From: Flavobacteriales bacterium
GTDB lineage: Bacteria; Bacteroidota; Bacteroidia; Flavobacteriales; UBA7430
NCBI GenBank assembly: GCA_002692065.1
Contig: NZJX01000020.1
Location: 26,428 to 89,535 of the forward strand
Direction of reading: 5' to 3'
DNA length: 63,108 nt
Shown here piece by piece: positions 1 to 8,414 of this stretch; position 1 is the first letter of the stretch, and each line of letters opens with the position of its first letter. The translations under genes and the position numbers were made by a program. The notes beneath the pieces were generated by a model. The model was not told the DNA's origin, ran no database searches, and saw only the letters and a program-made list of their open reading frames with translations.

Positions 1-2
1 TT

Positions 3-269
3 AAGGGTATTCCTGGAAGAACCGGATATTCCGCTTCTAAGTATGCTGTGCAGGGTTTTTTAGAAGCTTTAAGAATTGAAAATTTAAAAAAATCCCTCCA
101 TATTTTAATCGCATACCCTGATTATACCTCAACTAATATAAGGTTTAATGCCATTGATTCATCTGGTAAACCTCAAGGTAAAACACCAAGAAATGAGAAT
201 ATAATGATGACCCCTGATTATGTTGCAAAAAAAATCTTTTATGCTTATCAAAAAAAAAAAATAGTATAA
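3..269 (+). CDS. SDR family oxidoreductase, C-terminal part (5' end outside window)
   Basis: This is the C-terminal part of a short-chain dehydrogenase/reductase, an NAD(P)-dependent cytoplasmic oxidoreductase. The frame is open from base 3. It shows the catalytic YxxxK motif as YSASK within about the first 13 visible residues, preceded by GIPGRTG and followed by AVQGFLEALRIE, a typical SDR helix. The substrate cannot be told. The frame stops at 267-269 just after a run of 12 A (250-261). The +1 frame continues without a stop to 385 and encodes a plausible SDR tail ending in EPDSPF that abuts aroK. A real frameshift, transcriptional slippage or a one-base assembly error is therefore likely. 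Confidence 0.8.
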   Translation, partial: KGIPGRTGYSASKYAVQGFLEALRIENLKKSLHILIAYPDYTSTNIRFNAIDSSGKPQGKTPRNENIMMTPDYVAKKIFYAYQKKKIV

Positions 270-385
270 TAATTTCAAAAAATTTTTCTTTTAAATTAAT
301 TAAGATTTTAAACCTTTTCTTTCCTAGAATAATTGATAATATTATTCTTAAGACAGTCGGAAGTGAACCAGATAGTCCTTTTTAA
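250..385 (+). other. Poly-A frameshift site and frame-shifted tail of the SDR gene
   Basis: Bases 250-261 are 12 consecutive A. Read with one extra A, the SDR frame avoids the TAA at 267-269. It then runs through a hydrophobic, basic tail (KILNLFFPRIIDNIILK) to EPDSPF and a TAA at 383-385, which overlaps the aroK ATG as TAATG. From memory of flavobacterial SDRs, such a tail is usual. The peptide quality and the exact junction with aroK are seen in the sequence. Whether the cause is polymerase slippage, mutation or sequencing error is not decidable here. Confidence 0.6.
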
Positions 386-903
386 TGAAAATTTATTTAA
401 TTGGATATACTGGATGCGGAAAATCAACTTTAGGAAAAAGAATTTCAAGAAAAATTAATTTTAATTTTGTTGATACTGACGATTATATTGAAAGTAAATT
501 TAATGACACTATTTATAATATCTTCAGAAATAAAGGTGAATTTTTTTTTAGAAATTTGGAATTTATTACTTTTAAAGAATTACAATCAAAAAATAAAATA
601 ATCATATCAACTGGAGCAGGATTTCCCTTTAATAGTAATCTAATTGATAAAATGAATAATAGTGGAATAACTATTTTTCTTAAAAAAAATATTGAAGTAT
701 TAAGTGAATGTTTATGGCAATTTCGTAAAAAAAGACCAAGAATATCTTCTTACAAGAGTTTTAATTCATTTGATAAATTTATAAAACAAGATTATAAATT
801 AAGAGAATCAGCATATATGAAGGCCGATTACATATTTAACTTAGATAAAATGTCAAATAAAACAATTTTAGAAAATATATTTAAAATAATTAATTATGAT
901 TGA
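385..903 (+). CDS. aroK: Shikimate kinase
   Basis: It phosphorylates shikimate to shikimate 3-phosphate in the aromatic amino acid (chorismate) pathway, in the cytoplasm. At 172 aa it has the normal family length. It shows the P-loop GYTGCGKST (residues 7-15), the DTDD magnesium/shikimate-binding motif (30-33), Arg56 in the shikimate-binding region, a GAG turn (77-79) where the family has GGG, and the lid motif RPRI (117-120). The ATG overlaps the possible frame-shifted end of the SDR gene, and the 3' end overlaps the next gene by 8 bases, so these genes look co-transcribed. aroE, the preceding pathway step, lies at 12305-13027 in another operon. Confidence 0.93.
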   Translation: MKIYLIGYTGCGKSTLGKRISRKINFNFVDTDDYIESKFNDTIYNIFRNKGEFFFRNLEFITFKELQSKNKIIISTGAGFPFNSNLIDKMNNSGITIFLKKNIEVLSECLWQFRKKRPRISSYKSFNSFDKFIKQDYKLRESAYMKADYIFNLDKMSNKTILENIFKIINYD

Positions 904-1915
904 ATTAAGAAGCGATACCTTTACTATTCCTTCAAAAAACATGCTTCATTTCATGATAAATGCCAAAGTTGGAGATGATGTTTGGGAAGAAGATTTATCC
1001 GTAAATGATTTTCAAAAAAAATTTTCAAAAATATTTTCAATGGAATCAGCATTATTTTGTGCATCAGGAACAATGTCAAATCAGATTGCCATTAAAGTTC
1101 ATACACAACCTGGAGATGAAGTAATATGTGACTACAATTCTCATATATATCAATATGAAGCTGGTGGGCCGTCATTTAATTCAGGTGTATCATTAAATCT
1201 TATAAATGGAAATAATGGAAAATTAAACAAAAATTTAATTGAATCATCTATTAAAAAGTCAAATATTCACTATCCAAAACCCACATTAGTGTCCCTTGAA
1301 AACACTAATAATAAAGCTGGGGGAACTTGTTATGATATCAATGATTTGAGGGAAATATCCAAATTTTGTAAAAAAAATAATATAAATCTGCATCTAGATG
1401 GAGCAAGACTTTTTAATGCTATTATTGCGACAGATACAATTCCTAGCGATTATGGATTAATTTTTGATAGCATTTCAATTTGCTTTTCTAAAGGCCTAGG
1501 TGCTCCAATAGGTTCATTACTTTTAGGTTCTGAAACTTTTATAAAAAAAGCCAGAAGAATCAGAAAAATATTTGGAGGAGGGATGAGACAAGTTGGATAT
1601 TTAGCTGCAGCCTGTGACTTTGCATTTGACAACAATTTTAAATATTTAAATGAGGATCATAGAAGAGCAAAAAAAATTGAATCGGTTTTAAAAGATCTTA
1701 AATATGTCAAAGAAATTTTACCAGTTGAAACTAACATTATAATCTTTAAAGTTAGTAATGTTAAAAAATTTATATCTTTTATGAAAAAAAATAATATTTT
1801 ATGTGAATCTATATCAACTTCAAAAGTAAGGTTTGTTACAAATCTCAGTTTTGATGACAATATGCTGGAAAAACTAATAAAAAAATTGAAATTTTATTCA
1901 AAATTTGACATTTGA
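896..1915 (+). CDS. ltaE: Low-specificity threonine aldolase (PLP-dependent, beta-eliminating lyase family)
   Basis: It likely cleaves L-threonine or L-allo-threonine to glycine and acetaldehyde with pyridoxal phosphate. At 339 aa it is typical in length. It starts with the hallmark MIELRSDTFT, has a phosphate-binding stretch CASGTMSNQIA (residues 55-65), the PLP-contact LDGARLFNA (167-175), and the Schiff-base lysine Lys199 in SKGLGAP. The start ATG lies inside the end of aroK, which implies translational coupling. The gene converges on the next permease gene and the two share 22 bases of coding sequence. Exact substrate preference (threonine or another beta-hydroxy amino acid) is not visible from sequence. 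Confidence 0.88.
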   Translation: MIELRSDTFTIPSKNMLHFMINAKVGDDVWEEDLSVNDFQKKFSKIFSMESALFCASGTMSNQIAIKVHTQPGDEVICDYNSHIYQYEAGGPSFNSGVSLNLINGNNGKLNKNLIESSIKKSNIHYPKPTLVSLENTNNKAGGTCYDINDLREISKFCKKNNINLHLDGARLFNAIIATDTIPSDYGLIFDSISICFSKGLGAPIGSLLLGSETFIKKARRIRKIFGGGMRQVGYLAAACDFAFDNNFKYLNEDHRRAKKIESVLKDLKYVKEILPVETNIIIFKVSNVKKFISFMKKNNILCESISTSKVRFVTNLSFDDNMLEKLIKKLKFYSKFDI

Positions 1916-3132
1916 TATGCTTCAGTTTTTTTGATAATAATGTAAGGTATAAAAAGTAATAACAAACTAGAAGCTATTGTAAGTGTATTAACTAATAAAA
2001 AATTATTTATACTCAAGTTTAAAGGTAAATAATTCACATAATAGTTTTCTGGGTTTAGTTTCAAAATATTAAATTTTTTTTGAATTAAAATTAATATTAA
2101 ACTAATCGTATTACCAAAAAACAAAGATCTTTTCATTATAAAAATCCAATTAGAAAAAAATATTTTAGAAATTGAGGTGTTATTTGAACCAAGAATCTTT
2201 AGAATACCTATCATTTTTAACCTTTCTACAATAATTGAAATTATAGAGCATGTTATGTTAACAATACAAATTATTAACATGATTGTTATTATAAATTTAA
2301 TGTTTTGATTGAATAAATTAATCCACTCATAAATTTCTGAATAAATTTCACTGGATGACAAAACATAAAAATTATATGGAATTATACTCTCTATATCATA
2401 TCTAGTTTTTTTTCTATTTCTATCATTATTGATTGAAACTTCAACTGAGGTACATTGATTACTATCCCATTTATTTATTTTTTGTAAATACTTTATATCT
2501 CCTATTACGTAAATGTCGTCTATTTCTTTGATTCCAGTTGTAAAAACTCCTTCAACAACAAATTTTTTTATTATGGGTTTTATTTTTTTTTGATCTTGAA
2601 ACAGAAGAATAACTGTATCTAATGAATTAAAATTTAATTTTGAAGATATAGATTTTGAAATTAAAATACTGTTATTGGGTATGTCTTTATCAATAATTAA
2701 TTTCTTTCCTTCAATGATTTTATTGTTGATAAAATTTTCATCAAAATTTTCATCTATTCCTTTAAAAACTAGTCCATCAATATCATTTTTTGTTTTTATT
2801 ATTGTATTTTTTGTTATTTGTCTCTTAACATTTGTAACATTATTAATTTTTTTTATTTCCGAAAATAAATTTTCACTTATCTCAAGTGGCTTTTTATTTA
2901 TTGTGTTGTCAAAATCCATATTAGATATTTGAAAATCTGATGTAAATCCAGTAATTTTATTAGATATTTCATTTTGAAGTCCAATACCGCAAGCAATTGT
3001 AAGAATCATTATGACTAAACTAATACTTATTCCAAAGATTGATATCTTTAAAATTGAATCAGATATTGAATTATTTAAAATTTCATTTGAATGAAGTTTT
3101 TTTACAATAAATCTTTCAAAGTTTATTTTCAA
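1894..3132 (-). CDS. ABC transporter permease, FtsX/LolC-LolE type
   Basis: This is an inner-membrane permease of the FtsX/MacB superfamily, 412 aa. The layout is one transmembrane helix near residues 25-52, a large periplasmic domain (about 55-270), then three more helices near 275-300, 320-350 and 375-405. That is the LolC/LolE architecture, which extracts lipoproteins from the inner membrane for the outer membrane. The N-terminal region FERFIVKKL fits Bacteroidota LolE-like proteins. No cognate LolD ATPase is beside it; the ATPase at 62401 looks FtsE-like and is distant. The lipoprotein role is inferred from architecture only; other FtsX-type exporters are possible. Confidence 0.75.
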   Translation of the reverse strand: MKINFERFIVKKLHSNEILNNSISDSILKISIFGISISLVIMILTIACGIGLQNEISNKITGFTSDFQISNMDFDNTINKKPLEISENLFSEIKKINNVTNVKRQITKNTIIKTKNDIDGLVFKGIDENFDENFINNKIIEGKKLIIDKDIPNNSILISKSISSKLNFNSLDTVILLFQDQKKIKPIIKKFVVEGVFTTGIKEIDDIYVIGDIKYLQKINKWDSNQCTSVEVSINNDRNRKKTRYDIESIIPYNFYVLSSSEIYSEIYEWINLFNQNIKFIITIMLIICIVNITCSIISIIVERLKMIGILKILGSNNTSISKIFFSNWIFIMKRSLFFGNTISLILILIQKKFNILKLNPENYYVNYLPLNLSINNFLLVNTLTIASSLLLLFIPYIIIKKTEAYQMSNFE

Positions 3133-3148
3133 TACTTTAATTTTAATT

Positions 3149-3156
3149 CAAATATA
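3149..3156 (-). promoter_or_regulatory. Putative Bacteroidota -7 promoter box (TATATTTG) for the LolC/E-type gene
   Basis: On the minus strand the sequence matches the Bacteroidota sigma consensus TAnnTTTG, 17 bases upstream of the permease start. It sits in a 29-base divergent gap. No clear -33 TTG was found. Supported by position and by the same box upstream of many genes in this window. Confidence 0.4.
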
Positions 3157-3161
3157 ATAAA

Positions 3162-4319
3162 ATGAAAAAATTATTTTCTATTGGTTTATTCTTTTTGTTT
3201 GTTTTCTTAGTTTCAGAATTTATATTTTCAAAAAAAAATATAATTCCTGGTATTGAACAAATTTCAGATTATTCTAAACATCTATTAAGTAAAAATATTG
3301 CTATTGTGTCGAACCATTCAAGTGTAGTTAAAGGACAGCATATTATTGATATCTTAGATAAAATGAATATTAATGTTTTGAAAATATTTACTCCCGAACA
3401 TGGTTTCAGTGGATCATATGATGCTGGTAAATTAGTAAATGACTCACTATATTTAAATAAAATTCCAATTATTTCATTGTATGGAAAAAATAAAAAACCA
3501 AATAAAAAAGATTTAAAGGATATAGAAATTTTACTCTTTGATTTACAAGATATAGGGGTAAGATTTTATACATATATATCTACTCTTCATTTTGTCATGG
3601 AAGCATGTGCTGAAAACGATATTCCAATTTTAATTCTTGATAGGCCAAATCCCAATGTTGACTACATAGATGGACCAATTTTAAAAAATGAATTCAATTC
3701 TTTTGTTGGGCTTCATCCAGTTCCAATTGTTTATGGAATGACAATTTTAGAATATGCCAATATGATTAATGGAGAATATTGGTTAAGTGATTCTGTTCAA
3801 TGTGAAATAATATTTCAGAAAATCTTAAATTATAATAGAAATTCTAAATATATTTTACCTATTAAACCCTCACCTAATCTTCCAAATTATAATTCAATTC
3901 GGAATTATCCATCTTTAGCATTATTTGAAGGAACTGATATTAGTGTTGGCAGAGGAACTAATTTACAATTCCAAATTTTTGGTTCTCCTAAACTAGAAAA
4001 TTATAAATTCAATTTTATTCCAAGTCAAAATTATGGGTGTCTGAATCCAAAGCATGCAAATCAAATATGTTATGGAATAGATTTAAGAAATAATACAATA
4101 GAAAGTAATATTAACCTCAATTTTCTAATAGATACCTATAATCAATATAAGGCAAATAAATTAATGTTTTTTAATTCTTATTTTAATAAATTAGTTGGAA
4201 ATGATAAATTAAAAGATCAAATTGAAAAAGGTTTTTCAGCTGATGAAATTAGAAAAAGTTGGGAGAAAGATTTAATTAATTTTAAAAAAATTAGAAAAAA
4301 ATATTTATTATATGATTAA
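3162..4319 (+). CDS. namZ: Exo-beta-N-acetylmuramidase NamZ family (DUF1343)
   Basis: DUF1343 proteins include NamZ (GH171), which releases N-acetylmuramic acid from peptidoglycan fragments. The protein is 385 aa with an N-terminal hydrophobic segment (about residues 4-24), consistent with export or membrane anchoring. Family hallmarks seen are IAIVSNHSS (about 47-55), TPEHGFSG (about 76-83), FDLQDIGVRFYTYIST (about 126-141), LDRPNP and VGRGTN. It stands alone between a divergent permease and sucC. A role in cell-wall recycling or use of foreign peptidoglycan is inferred from the family; glmM elsewhere in the window serves cell-wall synthesis. Confidence 0.85.
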   Translation: MKKLFSIGLFFLFVFLVSEFIFSKKNIIPGIEQISDYSKHLLSKNIAIVSNHSSVVKGQHIIDILDKMNINVLKIFTPEHGFSGSYDAGKLVNDSLYLNKIPIISLYGKNKKPNKKDLKDIEILLFDLQDIGVRFYTYISTLHFVMEACAENDIPILILDRPNPNVDYIDGPILKNEFNSFVGLHPVPIVYGMTILEYANMINGEYWLSDSVQCEIIFQKILNYNRNSKYILPIKPSPNLPNYNSIRNYPSLALFEGTDISVGRGTNLQFQIFGSPKLENYKFNFIPSQNYGCLNPKHANQICYGIDLRNNTIESNINLNFLIDTYNQYKANKLMFFNSYFNKLVGNDKLKDQIEKGFSADEIRKSWEKDLINFKKIRKKYLLYD

Positions 4320-4368
4320 TTTGTTAAAAAATATTATCGCAAATAAATTTTTTAGAAATTAATAATTT

Positions 4369-4376
4369 TAAATTTG
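4369..4376 (+). promoter_or_regulatory. Putative -7 promoter box (TAAATTTG) for sucC
   Basis: A full match to TAnnTTTG lies 15 bases upstream of the sucC ATG, in the 72-base gap after the NamZ gene. No convincing -33 TTG was seen. The transcript would have a very short leader. Confidence 0.42.
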
Positions 4377-4391
4377 AAATAAAAAAAAATC

Positions 4392-5582
4392 ATGAATTTA
4401 CACGAATTTCAAGCTAAAGAAATACTTTCATCATATGGAGTTAATATTCAAAGAGGAATAGTAACATCCTCATCAAAAGATGTCAATTTAATTGCCAAAA
4501 AACTACAAAAAAATACTAATACTAAGTTTTTTGTAGTCAAGGCTCAAATACATGCTGGAGGAAGAGGAAAGGGTGGTGGTATCAAATTGGTAAAAAATTT
4601 TAAAGAATTAGATGAAGTTTCCACAAAAATATTGGGAATGAATTTGGTTACCCCTCAAACCTCTTCTTTAGGAAAAAAAGTTAACCAAATTTTAATTTGT
4701 GAGGATGTATACTATCCTGGAAAAAATCCTATTTCAGAAATATATATATCAATACTATTAGATAGAAAATTAGGAAAAAATATAATATTGTATTCTCCTG
4801 AGGGAGGAATGGATATAGAAGAGGTTGCAGAAAAAAAACCACATTCTATTTTTAAAGAAATAATAGATCCATCTCTTGGTTTACTTCCATTTCAAGCCAG
4901 AAAGATATCATTTAATCTTAATTTAACTGGAAACTCATACAAAGAAATGGTTAATTTTATTTCTAAATTATATAATGCTTTTATTAATTCAGATGCTAGT
5001 TTATTTGAAATCAATCCCGTTCTTAAGACATCTGATGATAAAATTATTGCTGTTGATGCTAAGGTTAGTATTGATGATAATGCCCTATTTAGAAATAGTA
5101 AAATTAGTGAAATGCGAGATTTAAGGGAAGAAAATAATGATGAAGTTGAAGCAAGAATGTATGGCTTAAATTATATTAAACTTGATGGAAATGTAGGTTG
5201 TATGGTTAACGGCGCAGGACTAGCAATGGCAACAATGGATATTATAAAGCTTGCAGGAGGTAATCCAGCAAATTTTTTAGATGTTGGAGGAACTGCTGAC
5301 TCTAATAGAATTGAAAATGCATTCAAGATTATTTTAAAAGATAAAAATGTTAAAGTTTTATTAATAAATATTTTTGGTGGAATTGTAAGATGTGACGTAG
5401 TAGCTAAGGGTATAGTTGATGCCTATAATAATTTAAATAATATTCAAGTGCCTTTAGTTGTCAGATTACAAGGTACAAATGCAATTGAAGCAAAAAAAAT
5501 AATTGATGATTCCAAACTAAATGTTTTTTCTGTAGTTAAATTTAAAGAAGCAGCTGATATGGTTAATAAAATATTAAATTGA
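4392..5582 (+). CDS. sucC: Succinyl-CoA synthetase (ADP-forming) beta subunit
   Basis: TCA-cycle enzyme subunit that, with SucD, interconverts succinyl-CoA and succinate with ATP formation. It is full length (396 aa). It starts MNLHEFQAKEIL, has the ATP-grasp stretch VKAQIHAGGRGKGGG (about residues 50-64), FEINPV, and the C-terminal subunit-contact domain with GCMVNGAGLAMATMD, FLDVGG and NIFGGIVRCDV. The alpha subunit gene is not adjacent, as is common in Bacteroidota. The biotin carboxylase gene follows after 9 bases, so the two are probably co-transcribed from the box at 4369. Confidence 0.95.
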   Translation: MNLHEFQAKEILSSYGVNIQRGIVTSSSKDVNLIAKKLQKNTNTKFFVVKAQIHAGGRGKGGGIKLVKNFKELDEVSTKILGMNLVTPQTSSLGKKVNQILICEDVYYPGKNPISEIYISILLDRKLGKNIILYSPEGGMDIEEVAEKKPHSIFKEIIDPSLGLLPFQARKISFNLNLTGNSYKEMVNFISKLYNAFINSDASLFEINPVLKTSDDKIIAVDAKVSIDDNALFRNSKISEMRDLREENNDEVEARMYGLNYIKLDGNVGCMVNGAGLAMATMDIIKLAGGNPANFLDVGGTADSNRIENAFKIILKDKNVKVLLINIFGGIVRCDVVAKGIVDAYNNLNNIQVPLVVRLQGTNAIEAKKIIDDSKLNVFSVVKFKEAADMVNKILN

Positions 5583-5591
5583 AGAATTTAA

Positions 5592-7058
5592 ATGAAAAAG
5601 GTTTTAGTAGCTAATCGAGGTGAAATAGCGATAAGAATAATTAAATCATTGAAAGAGTTAGGAATTTTAACTGTTTCAGTTTTCTCTGAGTTTGATAGAA
5701 AATCACTTCATGTGTTAAATTCTGATGAATCATATTTTCTTGGACCATCTATATCTAAAGAATCATATTTAAACCAAGAAAAAATAATAGATATTGCTTT
5801 AAAAAGTAAAGTAGATGCTATTCATCCAGGGTATGGTTTTTTGTCAGAAAATCATGAATTTGCAAGTAAAGTACTCAATGCTAATATAATTTTCATTGGA
5901 CCTTCTGCAAAAACAATTAAATTGATGGGTAATAAAATATTAGCAAGGGAATCAATAAAAAAATATAATGTTCCAATTTTACCTGGCTCAAATAAAATAA
6001 AAAATATATCAGACGGGGTCAAAATATCAAAGCAAATTGGTTTTCCTATTCTTATTAAAGCAGCAGCAGGAGGAGGTGGGAAAGGTATGAGGATAGTGAA
6101 AAAACAAGAAGATTTCAATGATGCATATAATATAGCAAAAAGTGAAGCTCTTTCCTCGTTTGGTGATGGTGATGTGTTCATAGAAAAATTTTTACAAAAT
6201 CCTAGACATATTGAAGTTCAAATACTAGCTGATAATTATGGTAACATCATTCATCTTTTTGAGAGAGAATGTTCAATTCAAAGAAGACATCAAAAAGTTG
6301 TAGAAGAGGCACCCAGTGTTGCATTGAGTCACAAGCAGAGAGATGAAATTTGTGAATGTGCCAAAAGAGTTGCTATGTCATGTAAATATGTAGGAGCTGG
6401 AACTGTTGAATTCTTATTTGATAAAAATAAATTTTATTTTTTAGAGATGAACACAAGAATTCAAGTTGAGCATCCGATAACAGAATTTATTACATCAATT
6501 GATATTGTAAAACAACAAATCCATATTGCTCTAAATAAAAAATTGCAAATTATTCAAAAAGATATAAAAATATTTGGACATTCAATTGAATTAAGAGTTT
6601 ATGCGGAAGACTCTGAAAATGATTTTAATCCTGATATTGGTTTTTTAAAGCAATACATTGAGCCTAATGGGATTGGAGTAAGAGTTGATAGTGGATATCA
6701 AAAAAATATGGAAATACCAATTTATTATGATTCATTGATTTCAAAATTAATAGTGCATGGAAAGGATAGGATAGAAGCTATAGCAAGAATGAAAAGAGCT
6801 ATTGGTGAATATCATATAATGGGTATAAAATCAACTTTAGATTTCGGATTACTTGTTATGAATTCTAATATATTTGTTAATGGAGATTATGACACAAATT
6901 TTATTAAAAATTTGAGTAGTGATTTTTATAACTATAAATTCAGTAATGATGAAAAAAAAATTTTATCGTTTTTTGGAGCAATAACCAAAAAAAATGAGTC
7001 TAATAAAATATTTATTGAAAATAAAAAATCATTATGGGTTAAAAGAAAAAAGAAATGA
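5592..7058 (+). CDS. accC: Biotin carboxylase subunit of acetyl/acyl-CoA carboxylase
   Basis: It carboxylates the biotin of a carrier protein using ATP and bicarbonate, the first half-reaction of acyl-CoA carboxylation. Seen features are the N-terminal domain KVLVANRGEIAIRI, the HPGYGFLSEN motif, the ATP-grasp glycine loop KAAAGGGGKGM (about residues 156-166), ERECSIQRRHQK, and the catalytic EMNTRIQVEHPITE. At 488 aa it is about 40 residues longer than E. coli AccC. The basic C-terminal tail resembles the Bacteroidota acyl-CoA (propionyl-type) carboxylase form. No carrier or carboxyltransferase gene lies nearby, so the acyl substrate is open. It overlaps smpB by 4 bases. Confidence 0.9.
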   Translation: MKKVLVANRGEIAIRIIKSLKELGILTVSVFSEFDRKSLHVLNSDESYFLGPSISKESYLNQEKIIDIALKSKVDAIHPGYGFLSENHEFASKVLNANIIFIGPSAKTIKLMGNKILARESIKKYNVPILPGSNKIKNISDGVKISKQIGFPILIKAAAGGGGKGMRIVKKQEDFNDAYNIAKSEALSSFGDGDVFIEKFLQNPRHIEVQILADNYGNIIHLFERECSIQRRHQKVVEEAPSVALSHKQRDEICECAKRVAMSCKYVGAGTVEFLFDKNKFYFLEMNTRIQVEHPITEFITSIDIVKQQIHIALNKKLQIIQKDIKIFGHSIELRVYAEDSENDFNPDIGFLKQYIEPNGIGVRVDSGYQKNMEIPIYYDSLISKLIVHGKDRIEAIARMKRAIGEYHIMGIKSTLDFGLLVMNSNIFVNGDYDTNFIKNLSSDFYNYKFSNDEKKILSFFGAITKKNESNKIFIENKKSLWVKRKKK

Positions 7059-7525
7059 GCCTTTCCAAAAATATATCAATCTTAAATAAAAAAGCAAAGT
7101 TTGAATATAATTTATTACAAAGATATATTGCAGGAATTCAATTGACCGGTACTGAAATTAAATCAATAAGAAACAATAATGTCTCAATATCACAATCTTA
7201 TTGTGTGATTGTAAATTCAGAGATATGGATTAAAAAAATGCACATTGCAAAATATGACTTTGGTTCTTATAATAATCATCTACCTGAAAGAGATAAAAAA
7301 TTATTATTAAAGAAAATTGAAATTGCTAAAATAGAAAAAATATTAAAAAATGAGGGACTTACTTTGATTCCAATTAAATTATTTATAAATAATAGAGGTT
7401 TAGCTAAAATTGAAATTTCAGTTGCAAAAGGAAGAAAACTTCATGACAAAAGGCAATATCTAAGAGATAAAAGTGATAAAATTAAAATTCAAAAATTATT
7501 AATTGATAAAAAAAAGGGAGACTAA
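7055..7525 (+). CDS. smpB: SsrA (tmRNA)-binding protein SmpB
   Basis: It binds tmRNA and delivers it to stalled ribosomes for trans-translation. At 156 aa it is typical. It shows KKAKFEYNLLQRYIAGIQLTGTEIKSIR (residues about 11-38), the family core, then a RGLAKIEISVAKGRKLHDKR stretch and a basic C-terminal tail that enters the ribosomal A site. ATG overlaps the accC stop as ATGA. The stop codon forms the loop of a hairpin terminator, an unusual arrangement. Confidence 0.95.
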   Translation: MSLSKNISILNKKAKFEYNLLQRYIAGIQLTGTEIKSIRNNNVSISQSYCVIVNSEIWIKKMHIAKYDFGSYNNHLPERDKKLLLKKIEIAKIEKILKNEGLTLIPIKLFINNRGLAKIEISVAKGRKLHDKRQYLRDKSDKIKIQKLLIDKKKGD

Positions 7526-7537
7526 GTCTCCCTTTTT
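7508..7537. terminator. Bidirectional hairpin terminator with smpB stop codon as its loop
   Basis: A-tract 7508-7515, stem GGGAGAC at 7516-7522, three-base loop TAA at 7523-7525 (the smpB stop), stem GTCTCCC at 7526-7532, then TTTTT at 7533-7537. Counting the flanking A/T pairs the stem reaches 12 bp. It lies between convergent smpB and the outer-membrane gene and can terminate both strands. It is the strongest GC-rich hairpin seen in the window. Confidence 0.88.
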
Positions 7538-7556
7538 AATAATTATCATTTGAATA

Positions 7557-8165
7557 CTAAAAGTAGAAATTCAAGTTAATTGAAGTTGTCCCACCTGATA
7601 TATCAAATTCAGAGTGATCATCAGATCCATCATCTTCACTGCTGTACATTAGACCATGCGAGTATTCAGCACTTAGACCCATTTTAGGGGCAAAGAAATA
7701 TTCAACTCCAACAAATCCATTTGCACCAAATCCCATAGTTGAAGTTTCAACATCATCGGAACCTGCCATTGTGGTAGTTGAAGACCCAACTGATAGATGA
7801 GCTGCATAACCATAAAAACCTTGAAGTCTATTAGTACCTTTTCTGAATTCTTTTCCAAGTCCTAGTGACAAGTCAAAAGAAGTCATTTCATCACCATCAT
7901 CATCTGATGAGTGAACACCAATATTTAACATAGCTCTCCAAGCTGTCATGTCATCAGTGAATAATTTTCCTGAAATCATGTTGTTGCTAGAAAAATCAAC
8001 GCTAGGTGCAGTAGCATTAGAGTTAAATAGGTTTCCAGCATAATTTAATAATGATGCTGCATCAGTACCAATTGACCAATCCCCATCTTTTGGAGTGTAG
8101 TCTTGAGCATTTGTATTAATTGTAATTAATGCAAATGTACAAATTAGTGTAATTAATTTTTTCAT
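7557..8165 (-). CDS. Outer membrane beta-barrel protein (OmpX/OprF-like porin family)
   Basis: Exported 202-aa protein with a clear signal peptide (MKKLITLICTFALITINTNA, cleaved before QDY). The mature part alternates short amphipathic strands and acidic Asp/Ser/Gly loops (for example SSDDDGDEM and SSEDDGSDDH). It ends in NLNFYF, the aromatic C-terminal strand signature of outer-membrane barrels. It is probably a small 8-stranded barrel. The acidic loops could bind cations, which is inference. Base composition is visibly richer in GC than its neighbours, as is usual for an abundant protein. It is transcribed towards the shared terminator, and a palindrome lies about 80-105 bases upstream. Confidence 0.75.
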   Translation of the reverse strand: MKKLITLICTFALITINTNAQDYTPKDGDWSIGTDAASLLNYAGNLFNSNATAPSVDFSSNNMISGKLFTDDMTAWRAMLNIGVHSSDDDGDEMTSFDLSLGLGKEFRKGTNRLQGFYGYAAHLSVGSSTTTMAGSDDVETSTMGFGANGFVGVEYFFAPKMGLSAEYSHGLMYSSEDDGSDDHSEFDISGGTTSINLNFYF

Positions 8166-8246
8166 AATTTAAAATTTAGTTATTAATTAATTAATTGGGC
8201 CAAATTTCTATAAAATATTTATAGACTGGAAATAAAAATTCTTTGG

Positions 8247-8270
8247 TTATTAACATTCTAATGTTAATAA
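8247..8270. promoter_or_regulatory. Perfect 24-bp palindrome (operator-like) in divergent region
   Basis: Arms TTATTAACATT (8247-8257) and AATGTTAATAA (8260-8270) are exact reverse complements separated by CT. It lies in the 249-base gap between the divergent barrel gene (start 8165) and lipoprotein gene (start 8415), the longest intergenic stretch of the window. No T-run follows, so it is not a typical terminator. A binding site for a dimeric regulator is the simplest reading. Nothing else recognisable was seen in 8166-8414 apart from a short TTAA run near 8182-8196. Confidence 0.5.
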
Positions 8271-8414
8271 TCGTTACTTTTACTGTTATCACTATCATTT
8301 TGTTAATTGTTCATAAGTTAGTAAATCAATTTAGTTTAATTTGATTATCTTTTTTTCACTTAAATAAAATAAAATTTAAATTTATTTTGATAAGTTTATA
8401 ATTATTTAAAAAAT

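Noticed and set aside
5852-6181. Open frame of 109 codons on the minus strand
   Set aside because: Antisense shadow of accC, caused by the composition of a conserved gene.
8182-8196. TTAA repeats upstream of the barrel gene as a regulatory array
   Set aside because: Only a few short units in AT-rich DNA; no consistent spacing or neighbours.
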